DNA of 64,000 bases from JBCBCP01 sp039817385 (GTDB lineage Bacteria > Pseudomonadota > Alphaproteobacteria > Rhodobacterales > Rhodobacteraceae): assembly GCA_039817385.1 (NCBI GenBank), contig JBCBVY010000007.1, positions 1 to 64,000 on the forward strand. Direction: 5' to 3'. Under the pieces are notes generated by a model. That model was not told the DNA's origin, ran no database searches, and saw nothing but the letters and a program-made list of their open reading frames with translations. Numbering within the stretch: position 1 is the first letter of the stretch; every line of letters starts with the position of its first letter. Position numbers and translations under genes: made by a program. Positions 43,692-51,093 of the stretch are shown here, in pieces.

Positions 43692-43966
43692 CTTTTCAAC
43701 AGCGTTTGCGAGTTTTGCGTGAGATGGCTGGCACGGTTGCTGCTGTTGCAGCGCTATCTGCTATGCTCGGCTCGCTTGCTACTTTTGTTTGGGTCTCGCT
43801 CTTCGGTAACTTCGTAGAGTACGGCGACCCCATATATTTGGGAGTCAACACTGTGAATGGCGACCCCTTCTATGTGACTGTGGACAATACCAATCAGCCG
43901 ACGAATACCGCTGTTTGGGCCGCTCGCAATAAGCAAGCAACATCATTTATCGAGAAGGCGCAGTAG
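43688..43966 (+). CDS. Small membrane protein of unknown function, lower GC
   Basis: 92 residues with one long hydrophobic segment (about residues 14-40) and a polar C-terminal domain. Codon use differs from its neighbours, with many A/T-ending codons, and the bases after it (43967-44069) are also less GC-rich. The start overlaps the nuoD stop. I do not recognise it. It is either a recent insertion into the operon or a fast-evolving accessory gene. Confidence 0.5.
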   Translation: MTFQQRLRVLREMAGTVAAVAALSAMLGSLATFVWVSLFGNFVEYGDPIYLGVNTVNGDPFYVTVDNTNQPTNTAVWAARNKQATSFIEKAQ

Positions 43967-44069
43967 TGCAAGTTCACGAGCTTTCGCTTCAACTTTGCAT
44001 CAGGGCAGGTCTTCGTGAAGTTAACTGCATTACTTCGCGCCAATCGGATGTGGCGAAGCTAGGTGTTCT

Positions 44070-44432
44070 ATGACCGACCTCCCCCTCATCCTCGTCATCC
44101 TGCTGGGCGTCGGCATCCTGATCGTGATGCCGCTCGCCCTGGCCTTTGCGCGCGATCCGCAAAAGGGATTTGAGATGTCGACGCATCGGCACGAGCAGCT
44201 GCCTTACGTCATGGTCGACCGCTACCTCGGCATCGCGGTCATCCAGCTTGGCCTCATCTTCTTCGGCAACCTCGAAATGGTCGCCGTGTTCTGCGTCGCG
44301 GGCGCGATCATGGGCCTCGGCGATGGGCTGATCTACGCCCGTGCGGGCCATCCGCATATCAAACACACGATCTCGGGCTTGATCGCCATTCTGGGCCTGG
44401 TCCTGACCCTCTACTTCCTCGTGACGTCCTGA
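44070..44432 (+). CDS. Membrane protein of unknown function, about four helices
   Basis: 120 residues with hydrophobic segments near 5-26, 52-66, 68-86 and 99-118. The polar loop between the first two is ARDPQKGFEMSTHRHEQLPYVMVDR. Composition and codon use are like the core nuo genes. It lies between nuoD and nuoE. The family is not recognised. Confidence 0.65.
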   Translation: MTDLPLILVILLGVGILIVMPLALAFARDPQKGFEMSTHRHEQLPYVMVDRYLGIAVIQLGLIFFGNLEMVAVFCVAGAIMGLGDGLIYARAGHPHIKHTISGLIAILGLVLTLYFLVTS

Positions 44433-44503
44433 CGCTTCACTTGGCAAAATAAACTCCCGCCGGAGGCTCCCGCCCTGGCCACAAGACCAAAGGTTCGACA
44501 ACG

Positions 44504-45640
44504 ATGCTCCGCCGTCTTCACTCCGAACAACCAGACAGCTTTGCCTTCACCCCCGCCAACTTGGAATGGGCGGAGGCGCAGATCACCAAGTACCCCGAGG
44601 GGCGGCAAGCCTCGGCGATCATCCCGCTGCTGTGGCGCGCGCAGGAGCAAGAAGGCTGGCTGACCCGCCCGGCGATCGAAGCGGTCGCGGACATGCTGGG
44701 CATGGCCTATATCCGGGCGCTCGAAGTCGCCTCGTTCTACTTTATGTTTCAGCTGCAACCCGTTGGCAGCGTTGCACATATCCAGGTCTGCGGCACCACG
44801 TCCTGTATGATCTGCGGGGCCGAAGACCTCGTGGCGGTCTGCAAGGACAAGATCGCGCCCAAAGCGCATCAGCTGAGCGCGGATGGCAAGTTCAGCTGGG
44901 AAGAGGTCGAATGCCTCGGCTCCTGCGCGAACGCGCCGATGGCGCAGATCGGCAAGGATTACTACGAAGATCTGACCGCGGCGCGCATGGGCGAGATCAT
45001 TGACGAGCTGGCGGCGGGCAAGGTGCCTGTCCCCGGCCCGCAGAACGGGCGCTTCGCGGCGGAGCCGAAGATGGGTCTGACCTCGCTGACCGAGTACGCG
45101 GCGGGCAAGGCGGAGGCCAACGCCTCGGTCGCGCTGGCGACGGGCATTGGTGACACGGTCAAGCGGATCGACGGCACCGAGGTGCCGCTGCTGGCGCCGT
45201 GGGGCAAGGCAAATGCAAGCGCGGATGCGGATGTGGCCCCTGCGCCTGCGGCGCCCGCCGAGGCCCCGGCACCCGCACCTGCCAAGGCCAAGGCCGCCCC
45301 CCAGCCCAACGCACAGCCCAAGCCGGACGCCGCAGCCGGCGCGCCGGGCACCAAGCCCCAGACCCTGACCGCAGCCCGCGCGGGCGGCGCGGATGATCTG
45401 AAGATGATCAAAGGCGTCGGCCCGAAGCTGGAAGCGCTGCTGCACAAGCTTGGCTTTTTCCACTTCGACCAGGTCGCCGCCTGGACCGAGGACGAGGTGC
45501 GCTGGGTCGATCAGAACCTCGAAGGCTTCAAGGGCCGCGTCGTGCGTGACAATTGGGTGACGCAGGCCAAGACCCTTGCGGACGGCGGCGCGACAGATTT
45601 CTCCCAAAGAGCCGAAAAAGGCGGTATCTATGAGACGTAG
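44504..45640 (+). CDS. nuoE: NADH-quinone oxidoreductase subunit E with C-terminal helix-hairpin-helix extension
   Basis: 378 residues. Residues 1 to about 190 are a normal 24-kDa subunit binding the 2Fe-2S cluster N1a (C-x4-C in CGTTSCMIC and the pair in CLGSC). An Ala/Pro-rich linker (about 240-285) joins this to a C-terminal domain (about 288-378) with the HhH motif IKGVGPKLEALLHKLGF. Such domains are grouped with predicted flap-endonuclease-like proteins (COG3743), but no nuclease residues are evident. The extension more than doubles the subunit, and its domain is repeated in the next gene. Confidence 0.93.
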   Translation: MLRRLHSEQPDSFAFTPANLEWAEAQITKYPEGRQASAIIPLLWRAQEQEGWLTRPAIEAVADMLGMAYIRALEVASFYFMFQLQPVGSVAHIQVCGTTSCMICGAEDLVAVCKDKIAPKAHQLSADGKFSWEEVECLGSCANAPMAQIGKDYYEDLTAARMGEIIDELAAGKVPVPGPQNGRFAAEPKMGLTSLTEYAAGKAEANASVALATGIGDTVKRIDGTEVPLLAPWGKANASADADVAPAPAAPAEAPAPAPAKAKAAPQPNAQPKPDAAAGAPGTKPQTLTAARAGGADDLKMIKGVGPKLEALLHKLGFFHFDQVAAWTEDEVRWVDQNLEGFKGRVVRDNWVTQAKTLADGGATDFSQRAEKGGIYET

Positions 45641-45669
45641 ATAACCCCTAAGCAACGGGAGAGGGTGAG

Positions 45670-46626
45670 ATGAGTAATTCAGATGGCACAATGAGCTGCA
45701 CGGTAGGGTGCTGGCTTGTTGCGGTACTGGGCGGCAGTGTCGGCGCGGTGATTTTGATGCTTCTGGGCGAATGGACGGTCTTGCAGGCCGCGTTCGCTGG
45801 GCTGGTGATCGCAGCGATTGCGGGCCTTTTGCTGAGCTGGCTCATCTGTCAGCCCCTGCCGAAGCTGGGTGAGGTTGGCCCGGTGGATCCGGCCGATACG
45901 CCCCTTGCCCGCGCGCGTGCGAAGCACGAAAGCACGGGTGCGGCGCCAGCCGCCGCGGCTGCCGCTGCCACGGGGACAGCCGCCGCAGCGCCCCCCGCGC
46001 CGACGCCAGATCCTGCGCCCGCGCCGGAGGCTGCGCCCGACGCGGATCGCGCCGCGCATGCTGCAACTGATACCGCCGCGGTCGATGCCGATGCCGGATC
46101 TGATGATGCCGCAGCAGATGCACCCGCGGATATCAAACCCTCGTCCACCCTCGCCGGTGAAGAGGAACTGGCCGCGCGCAAGGGCGAGTGGAAATACGAA
46201 AAGCCCGCAGGTAAGGGTGCGGCAGCGGCTAAGCCTGAGCCTGCACCAGCGCCGACACCCGCACCCGCTGCGGCGACCGCGGACGCGGGCGTCGATCCGG
46301 TTGCCGAAGCTGCCGCTGCTGTGCCCGCAGGCGAAGAAAAGAAGCCCGAAACGCTCAGCGCTGCCCGCGCGGGCGGCCCGGACGATCTGAAGATGATCAA
46401 GGGCGTCGGCCCGAAACTGGAAGCGCTTCTGCACTCCTTGGGCTTTTTCCACTTCGACCAGGTGGCGAGCTGGAAGGCTGAGGAAGTCGCTTGGGTCGAC
46501 CAGAACCTCAAGGGCTTCAAGGGCCGTGTGAGCCGCGACAAGTGGGTCGCGCAGGCCAAGATTCTTGCGGAGGGCGGCACGACCGAGTTCTCCAGCAAGG
46601 CAAAGAAGGGCGGCGTCTACGACTGA
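45670..46626 (+). CDS. Membrane-anchored protein with the same helix-hairpin-helix domain as NuoE
   Basis: 318 residues. Two N-terminal helices (about 13-33 and 37-58) lead to a long Ala/Pro/Asp-rich linker (about 75-225). The C-terminal domain (about 228-318) is nearly identical to that of NuoE; both read DDLKMIKGVGPKLEALLH and LGFFHFDQVA, and the DNA is also very similar. It may sit beside complex I in the membrane. I infer a domain duplication or gene conversion. Function unknown. Confidence 0.8.
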   Translation: MSNSDGTMSCTVGCWLVAVLGGSVGAVILMLLGEWTVLQAAFAGLVIAAIAGLLLSWLICQPLPKLGEVGPVDPADTPLARARAKHESTGAAPAAAAAAATGTAAAAPPAPTPDPAPAPEAAPDADRAAHAATDTAAVDADAGSDDAAADAPADIKPSSTLAGEEELAARKGEWKYEKPAGKGAAAAKPEPAPAPTPAPAAATADAGVDPVAEAAAAVPAGEEKKPETLSAARAGGPDDLKMIKGVGPKLEALLHSLGFFHFDQVASWKAEEVAWVDQNLKGFKGRVSRDKWVAQAKILAEGGTTEFSSKAKKGGVYD

Positions 46627-46637
46627 CGCGGTAACAG

Positions 46638-46856
46638 ATGCGCAAGGACCCGGATCATACCACTTTGTTGGGCCGCCGTATGGGGCTGTTCATTGCGGGG
46701 ATCGGTGTGCTTTGGGTTCTTGCCAACATCGTGGGGTCCGACATGGGCTGGTCCAACCGGACCCGTGCGCTGTTTGACCTCATGGCGCTGGCCGGGTTTG
46801 GGCTGGCATTTGTGTACGCGATAATACTGTGGCGCGTGCGCAATCGGGACAAATAG
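46638..46856 (+). CDS. Small two-helix membrane protein (DUF5337-like)
   Basis: 72 residues with helices at about 14-32 and 45-65 and a basic C-terminus (WRVRNRDK). It resembles small proteins found in rhodobacterial nuo operons that I recall as DUF5337; the family name is not certain. It lies 11 bases after the previous stop. The following gap contains the 30-base tandem repeat. Confidence 0.65.
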   Translation: MRKDPDHTTLLGRRMGLFIAGIGVLWVLANIVGSDMGWSNRTRALFDLMALAGFGLAFVYAIILWRVRNRDK

Positions 46857-46859
46857 CGG

Positions 46860-46979
46860 GCGCGCCTCTGGCGCGATATGAAGTAGAGAGCGCGCCGCTG
46901 GCGCGACTTGATGTGGCTAGCGCGCCTCTGGCGCGACATGATGTGGCTAGCGCGCCTCTGGCGCGACATGATGAGGACA
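46860..46979 (+). repeat. Four-unit 30-bp tandem repeat with internal hairpins
   Basis: Units at 46860, 46890, 46920 and 46950 share GCGCGCCTCTGGCGCGACAT and a variable GATGTGGCTA tail. Units 3 and 4 are the most alike and unit 1 is the most diverged. Each contains GCGCC-TCT-GGCGC, a 5-bp hairpin (unit 2 has GCT as loop). The last unit runs into the nuoF ribosome-binding site GAGGA. Confidence 0.85.
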
Positions 46980-46986
46980 AGAGCTG

Positions 46987-48267
46987 ATGCTGGCGGATAA
47001 AGACCGTATCTTTACCAACCTCTACGGGATGCATGAGCGGACCCTGGCGGGCGCCCGCGCGCGGGGGCACTGGGATGGCACCGCGGACCTGATCAAGAAG
47101 GGCCGCGACTGGATCGTCCAGCAGATGAAAGACAGCGGTCTGCGCGGGCGCGGCGGCGCCGGTTTCCCGACGGGCCTCAAGTGGTCTTTCATGCCCAAGG
47201 AGTCCGACGGGCGCCCCGCCTATCTGGTGGTGAACGCCGACGAATCCGAGCCCGGTACCTGCAAGGACCGGGAGATCATGCGCCACGATCCACACACGCT
47301 GATCGAAGGCTGCCTGATCGCGTCCTTCGCGATGAACGCGCATGCCTGCTACATCTACATACGCGGCGAATACATCCGCGAGAAAGAGGCGCTGCAGGCC
47401 GCCATAGATGAAGCCTACGATGCCGGTCTCGTCGGCAAGAACGCCGCAGGCTCCGGCTGGGATTTTGAGATTTACCTGCACCACGGGGCAGGGGCCTATA
47501 TCTGCGGCGAGGAAACCGCGCTGCTGGAAAGTCTTGAGGGCAAGAAGGGGATGCCCCGGATGAAGCCGCCCTTCCCGGCGGGTGCGGGGCTGTATGGCTG
47601 CCCGACCACGGTGAACAACGTCGAATCCATCGCCGTGGTCCCCACCATCCTGCGCCGCGGCCCCGACTGGTTCGCGGGCTTTGGCCGCCCGAACAACGCG
47701 GGCACGAAGCTGTTTGCGATCTCCGGCCATGTGAACAACCCCTGCGTTGTCGAGGAGGAGATGAGCATCTCCTTCGAAGAGCTGATCGAAAAGCATTGCG
47801 GCGGCATCCGCGGCGGCTGGGGCAACCTCAAGGCGGTGATCCCGGGCGGCTCCTCCGTGCCGTGCGTGCGCGGGGAGAAGATGAAAGACGCGATCATGGA
47901 TTTCGACTATCTGCGGGGCGACTTGCAATCGGGCCTTGGGACGGCGGCGGTGATCGTGATGGATCAGAGCACGGACATCATCAAAGCGATCTGGCGCCTG
48001 TCGAAGTTTTACAAGCATGAAAGCTGCGGCCAGTGTACGCCCTGCCGCGAAGGCACGGGCTGGATGATGCGCGTGATGGAGCGGCTGGTGCACGGCGACG
48101 CATCGGTGGAAGAGATCGACATGCTGCTGGACGTGACCAAGCAGGTCGAGGGCCACACGATCTGTGCGCTGGGTGATGCCGCCGCGTGGCCGATCCAGGG
48201 CCTGATCCGCAACTTCCGCGACGAGATCGAAGACCGCATCAAGGGCCGCCCGATCGCGGCGGAGTAG
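46987..48267 (+). CDS. nuoF: NADH-quinone oxidoreductase subunit F
   Basis: 426 residues, the 51-kDa subunit carrying the NADH and FMN sites and cluster N3. GLRGRGGAGFPTGLKW near residue 49 is the glycine-rich nucleotide loop, with GAGAYICGEETALLESLEGK near 171. ESCGQCTPCREGTGWM near 345 and a later Cys (TICALGD) bind the 4Fe-4S cluster. GAGGA before ATG 46987 lies at the edge of the tandem repeat. Confidence 0.96.
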   Translation: MLADKDRIFTNLYGMHERTLAGARARGHWDGTADLIKKGRDWIVQQMKDSGLRGRGGAGFPTGLKWSFMPKESDGRPAYLVVNADESEPGTCKDREIMRHDPHTLIEGCLIASFAMNAHACYIYIRGEYIREKEALQAAIDEAYDAGLVGKNAAGSGWDFEIYLHHGAGAYICGEETALLESLEGKKGMPRMKPPFPAGAGLYGCPTTVNNVESIAVVPTILRRGPDWFAGFGRPNNAGTKLFAISGHVNNPCVVEEEMSISFEELIEKHCGGIRGGWGNLKAVIPGGSSVPCVRGEKMKDAIMDFDYLRGDLQSGLGTAAVIVMDQSTDIIKAIWRLSKFYKHESCGQCTPCREGTGWMMRVMERLVHGDASVEEIDMLLDVTKQVEGHTICALGDAAAWPIQGLIRNFRDEIEDRIKGRPIAAE

Positions 48268-48270
48268 TCT

Positions 48271-48495
48271 TTGGGCGTCTGGCGCGACACCTCGGGTCCA
48301 AACTCCGGGATTTGCCCGCATTGCGGCCACGTACATCCGCGGACCTTCGGCGTCTTCATTTGCGAGGCTTGCGGCAAGGCTGTGCCGACGGAACAGATAC
48401 GAGCGACGCGGTTCACCTTTCCGTGGTGGCAGACGCTTTTGGGCGGCTTGGCCCTCGCCGCCATTATTGCGTTTATCGGCGGAATTGCCAGCTAG
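48271..48495 (+). CDS. Small zinc-ribbon membrane protein
   Basis: 74 residues if the TTG at 48271 is used. CPHC and CEAC, 15 residues apart, form a likely zinc ribbon, followed by one membrane helix (about 50-72). It starts three bases after nuoF. No ribosome-binding site is obvious and the start is uncertain. Not recognised; possibly a complex I-linked accessory protein. Confidence 0.5.
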   Translation: MGVWRDTSGPNSGICPHCGHVHPRTFGVFICEACGKAVPTEQIRATRFTFPWWQTLLGGLALAAIIAFIGGIAS

Positions 48496-48537
48496 CGCTT
48501 GTGATGTCTTTAACGTCTCTCAGGTACGCTGCCGTGC

Positions 48538-48936
48538 ATGGTTTTGCGTGCCCTCCTTCTGGCTGCCTTTTTGTCCATCGCCTCCGGTCCCGCCCGTGCA
48601 GACCGGGCGGCGCAGGCCGCATGGGCTGTGGCCGAACTATTGCTCGCAGTCGATCTGGCCGGTGCGTGTGCGCACTTCGTGCGGACGAAGGGCGGGAAGC
48701 ATGGTAATGCGCTTCTGTCGGACGCGCTGGTCGCCTTTATCAACGAACGCGACCTGACGATGACCGACTTCGCGGCGGCGGCTGAAGACTATGGTGCGCC
48801 GGATATGGACCGGCTGAAGCGCTGGCTGCTCGCGCGTGACCGTGTGGACCGGTCGGACCGGCGCGCGGTCTGCTTTTACGCAAAGCGCATCGCCGGGACG
48901 GATCACGCGGTTGGCCGGTTTATCGAGTCGCGATAA
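48538..48936 (+). CDS. Exported protein of unknown function
   Basis: 132 residues with a signal peptide (MVLRALLLAAFLSIASGPARA, cleavage about residue 21) and a mostly helical mature part with two Cys, one near residue 43 and one near 115. It is encoded in the nuoF-nuoG interval. The family is not recognised. Confidence 0.6.
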   Translation: MVLRALLLAAFLSIASGPARADRAAQAAWAVAELLLAVDLAGACAHFVRTKGGKHGNALLSDALVAFINERDLTMTDFAAAAEDYGAPDMDRLKRWLLARDRVDRSDRRAVCFYAKRIAGTDHAVGRFIESR

Positions 48937-48953
48937 GGTGCTAGTCCGCGCGC

Positions 48954-49403
48954 ATGCACGTCGCGGAATTCAATATCGGCACCTTGCGCTATGACTGGGA
49001 CGACCCGCGCGTGGCGGATTTTCAGAACAACCTTGATCGCGTTTACGACATCGCGCGGCGGTCAAAGGGGTATGTCTGGCATCTTGATGGGGGCGACATG
49101 GAAGCGGCGCAGCTTGATGCCGATGGCCCGCTGGGCGGCAACCCGCGCACGGCCTCGACCCTGTCAGTCTGGGAAAGCGTGGCTGACTTTCGCGCCTTCA
49201 CCTTTGACACGGTCCACCGGGTTTTCATGGACCGCGGGGACGAGTGGCACCTGCCCAAAACGGGCCCGAGCCTTGTGATGTGGTGGCTAGAGCCTGGCAC
49301 TTTGCCAACGGTGCCCGAAGCGGTAGAGCGGCTTTCGCACCTCGCCGCGTATGGCGAGACCGAGCGCGCCTTTGGTTGGGAGTACGCCCTTGCACCTCGC
49401 TGA
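48954..49403 (+). CDS. DUF3291 family protein, first of a tandem pair
   Basis: 149 residues starting MHVAEFNIG and containing TLSVWESVADFRAFTFDTVH and WHLPKTGPSLVMWWLEPG, typical of DUF3291. The fold is probably a dimeric ferredoxin-like alpha/beta barrel, similar to small monooxygenases, but no catalytic residue is established. Its 3' end overlaps the paralogous gene. Confidence 0.7.
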   Translation: MHVAEFNIGTLRYDWDDPRVADFQNNLDRVYDIARRSKGYVWHLDGGDMEAAQLDADGPLGGNPRTASTLSVWESVADFRAFTFDTVHRVFMDRGDEWHLPKTGPSLVMWWLEPGTLPTVPEAVERLSHLAAYGETERAFGWEYALAPR

Positions 49404-49824
49404 GTTGAACATCGGGCGGCTGGTGGCCCCAACGGACGACCCGCGGGTCAAGGAATTCATGGACAACCTCGACCGGGTGAACGGCATCGGCAAGCGGTCC
49501 CCGGGCTTTGTCTGGATGATGGAAGGCTCAGGGGCGCCGGGGACGGGCAATACCGAGAACAGCATCGGCGGCGATCCGCTTTTCGTCGCGAACCTGACGG
49601 TCTGGGAAGACGCCGCGAGCCTCAAGAGCTTTGTCTACAACACGGTGCACGCGCGGTTCATGAACCGCAAAGCAGAGTGGTTCGAGGCGCTGGAGGATCG
49701 CCATTTCGCGATGTGGTGGGTGCCGGACGGGCACCGCCCGACGCTGGACGAGGCGCTGGAACGGCTTGACGACCTGCGCGCGCACGGGCCAAGTGAGCGC
49801 GCATTTGGATGGGCGGAGGTCTGA
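49390..49824 (+). CDS. DUF3291 family protein, second of a tandem pair
   Basis: 144 residues, paralogous to the preceding gene: LHLAELNIGRLV matches MHVAEFNIGTLR, and NLTVWEDAASLKSFVYNTVH and FAMWWVPDGH match in order. I chose the TTG at 49390 because it aligns with the start of the paralogue; an ATG at 49351 would add residues encoded inside the upstream gene. The overlap of 14 bases indicates coupling. Confidence 0.65.
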   Translation: MHLAELNIGRLVAPTDDPRVKEFMDNLDRVNGIGKRSPGFVWMMEGSGAPGTGNTENSIGGDPLFVANLTVWEDAASLKSFVYNTVHARFMNRKAEWFEALEDRHFAMWWVPDGHRPTLDEALERLDDLRAHGPSERAFGWAEV

Positions 49825-49828
49825 GAAC

Positions 49829-50236
49829 ATGGAAGCTTTTGCAGAATACGGGCACGCGATTGCAGCGCTGGCAGGCTTTGCGCTCTTGATGACGGTGCTC
49901 ACAGCCCTGTCGGTTGTGGGCCGGGGCGAGGATCAGCGCACGGCGAGCGGCGCGGTCAAGCGAGACTACGCCAACCCGGTCTACCGCCGGTCCCGCGCGC
50001 TCGGCAACGCGGTGGAAAGCGCGGCGCCCTTCGCGATGGCCACGCTCGCGGCGATCCTGGCGGGGGCAAGCCCGTTCTGGGTGAACGTTCTGGCCTCGAC
50101 CTTTCTTGCCGCGCGGGTCCTGATGGCTGTGGTGCATATCGGCACGACGATTGAGCCACTGCGGTCGATTTTCTGGACCGTTGGCATGGTTTGCGTGATC
50201 GCGCTGGCGGTGCTAGGCGTCCTTGCAGCGATCTGA
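49829..50236 (+). CDS. MAPEG family membrane protein
   Basis: 135 residues with four hydrophobic segments (about 8-27, 65-85, 87-104 and 114-133). It has the MAPEG-type segment RSRALGNAVESAAPFA and a helix with VLASTFLAARVLMAVVHIGT. Eukaryotic members act on glutathione or eicosanoids; bacterial ones are mostly uncharacterised. It sits in the nuoF-nuoG interval. Confidence 0.75.
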   Translation: MEAFAEYGHAIAALAGFALLMTVLTALSVVGRGEDQRTASGAVKRDYANPVYRRSRALGNAVESAAPFAMATLAAILAGASPFWVNVLASTFLAARVLMAVVHIGTTIEPLRSIFWTVGMVCVIALAVLGVLAAI

Positions 50237-50255
50237 AGGGTAGAGGAGGCGCGCG

Positions 50256-50585
50256 ATGAAGTGGACCGTTCCGGGACTGATCTGTGCGTTGGCCCTCACG
50301 GCCTGCCAGGATCGCGACGATGGCATCGCCTTTGACGGGCAGTTCTTCAATGCGCGCCTGTCCGCAGAGCGCGGCGCGCGCGATCAGTTCGAAGTGACGG
50401 TCAAGCCGTTCTCGGCCAGTGCGGACGGCGCCCGGGCGGCGGGTGAGTATGAAGCGATCAGCCACTGCATTGATCTTTATGGCTCTTCCGAGATCATCTG
50501 GGAGCGCGGCCCGGACGCCGAGGGCGGCACGCTGCTGGTGTCAAATGACACGCTGACCCTGCGCGGGGCCTGCGCGCCGCTCTGA
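50256..50585 (+). CDS. Small lipoprotein of unknown function
   Basis: 109 residues. The signal MKWTVPGLICALALTAC ends in a lipobox (LTAC, modified Cys17). The mature part has two further Cys (near residues 71 and 106), perhaps a disulfide. GGAGG lies nine bases before the start. Not recognised. Confidence 0.65.
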   Translation: MKWTVPGLICALALTACQDRDDGIAFDGQFFNARLSAERGARDQFEVTVKPFSASADGARAAGEYEAISHCIDLYGSSEIIWERGPDAEGGTLLVSNDTLTLRGACAPL

Positions 50586-50686
50586 GACATAATGCGCGGT
50601 TTCGGCTGGTTTTTGCTGGTGCTATTGCATAGCACAACGACGGCCTCCCACTTGCGGTGTTCACGCAGATGAACGGGAGAGACAAC

Positions 50687-51091
50687 ATGTGCGCGAAGAA
50701 CTTGATGAGCCTGATCCTAGCCAGCGCCCTTGTGGCGAGTAGCGCGGCGGCAAAACCGCACCTGCGCGATACGCCGATTGATGACGCGATTCTGTCGATG
50801 GGGCTGGCGGACCAGATCCGCAAGGAATGCCCCGATATCTCGGCCCGCATGGTCAAGGCGCTGCGCGCCGCGCATGGCCTGAAAGATCAGGCGCTGGCGC
50901 TGGGCTATTCGGAGGCGGAGATTGACGCCTACCGCAAGTCGGCCACTGAAAAGGCGCGGCTTCGCGCCGCAGGGGAGGCCCGACTGGCCGCTGAGGGGGT
51001 GACACCGGGGGATGCGCAGAGTTACTGCGCGTTCGGACGCCGTGAAATTGAACAACAAACGCCGATAGGCGTGCTGCTGAGAGCGAGCTGA
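50687..51091 (+). CDS. Exported DUF5333-like protein
   Basis: 134 residues with a signal peptide (MCAKNLMSLILASALVASSAAA). The mature part contains ADQIRKECPDISARMVKALRA and a C-terminal YCAFGRREIEQ, so it has two conserved-looking Cys. It resembles a rhodobacterial periplasmic family I recall as DUF5333 (name uncertain). ATG 50687 follows GGGAGAG; an ATG at 50657 lacks a site and would spoil the signal peptide. It lies just before nuoG. Confidence 0.65.
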   Translation: MCAKNLMSLILASALVASSAAAKPHLRDTPIDDAILSMGLADQIRKECPDISARMVKALRAAHGLKDQALALGYSEAEIDAYRKSATEKARLRAAGEARLAAEGVTPGDAQSYCAFGRREIEQQTPIGVLLRAS

Positions 51092-51093
51092 AC

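Noticed and set aside
44504..46626. Nuclease function for the C-terminal domains of NuoE and its neighbour
   Set aside because: The domain is grouped with flap-endonuclease-like proteins by its HhH motif only. I see no acidic catalytic cluster, and the context is respiratory.
46860..46979. 30-bp tandem repeats considered as a CRISPR array
   Set aside because: The units are contiguous without spacers and no cas genes are present.
46780..48336. 518-codon minus-strand frame opposite nuoF
   Set aside because: It is an antisense shadow of nuoF in high-GC DNA. Its repeated SRQRRA peptide comes from the 30-bp tandem repeat and is not evidence of a protein.
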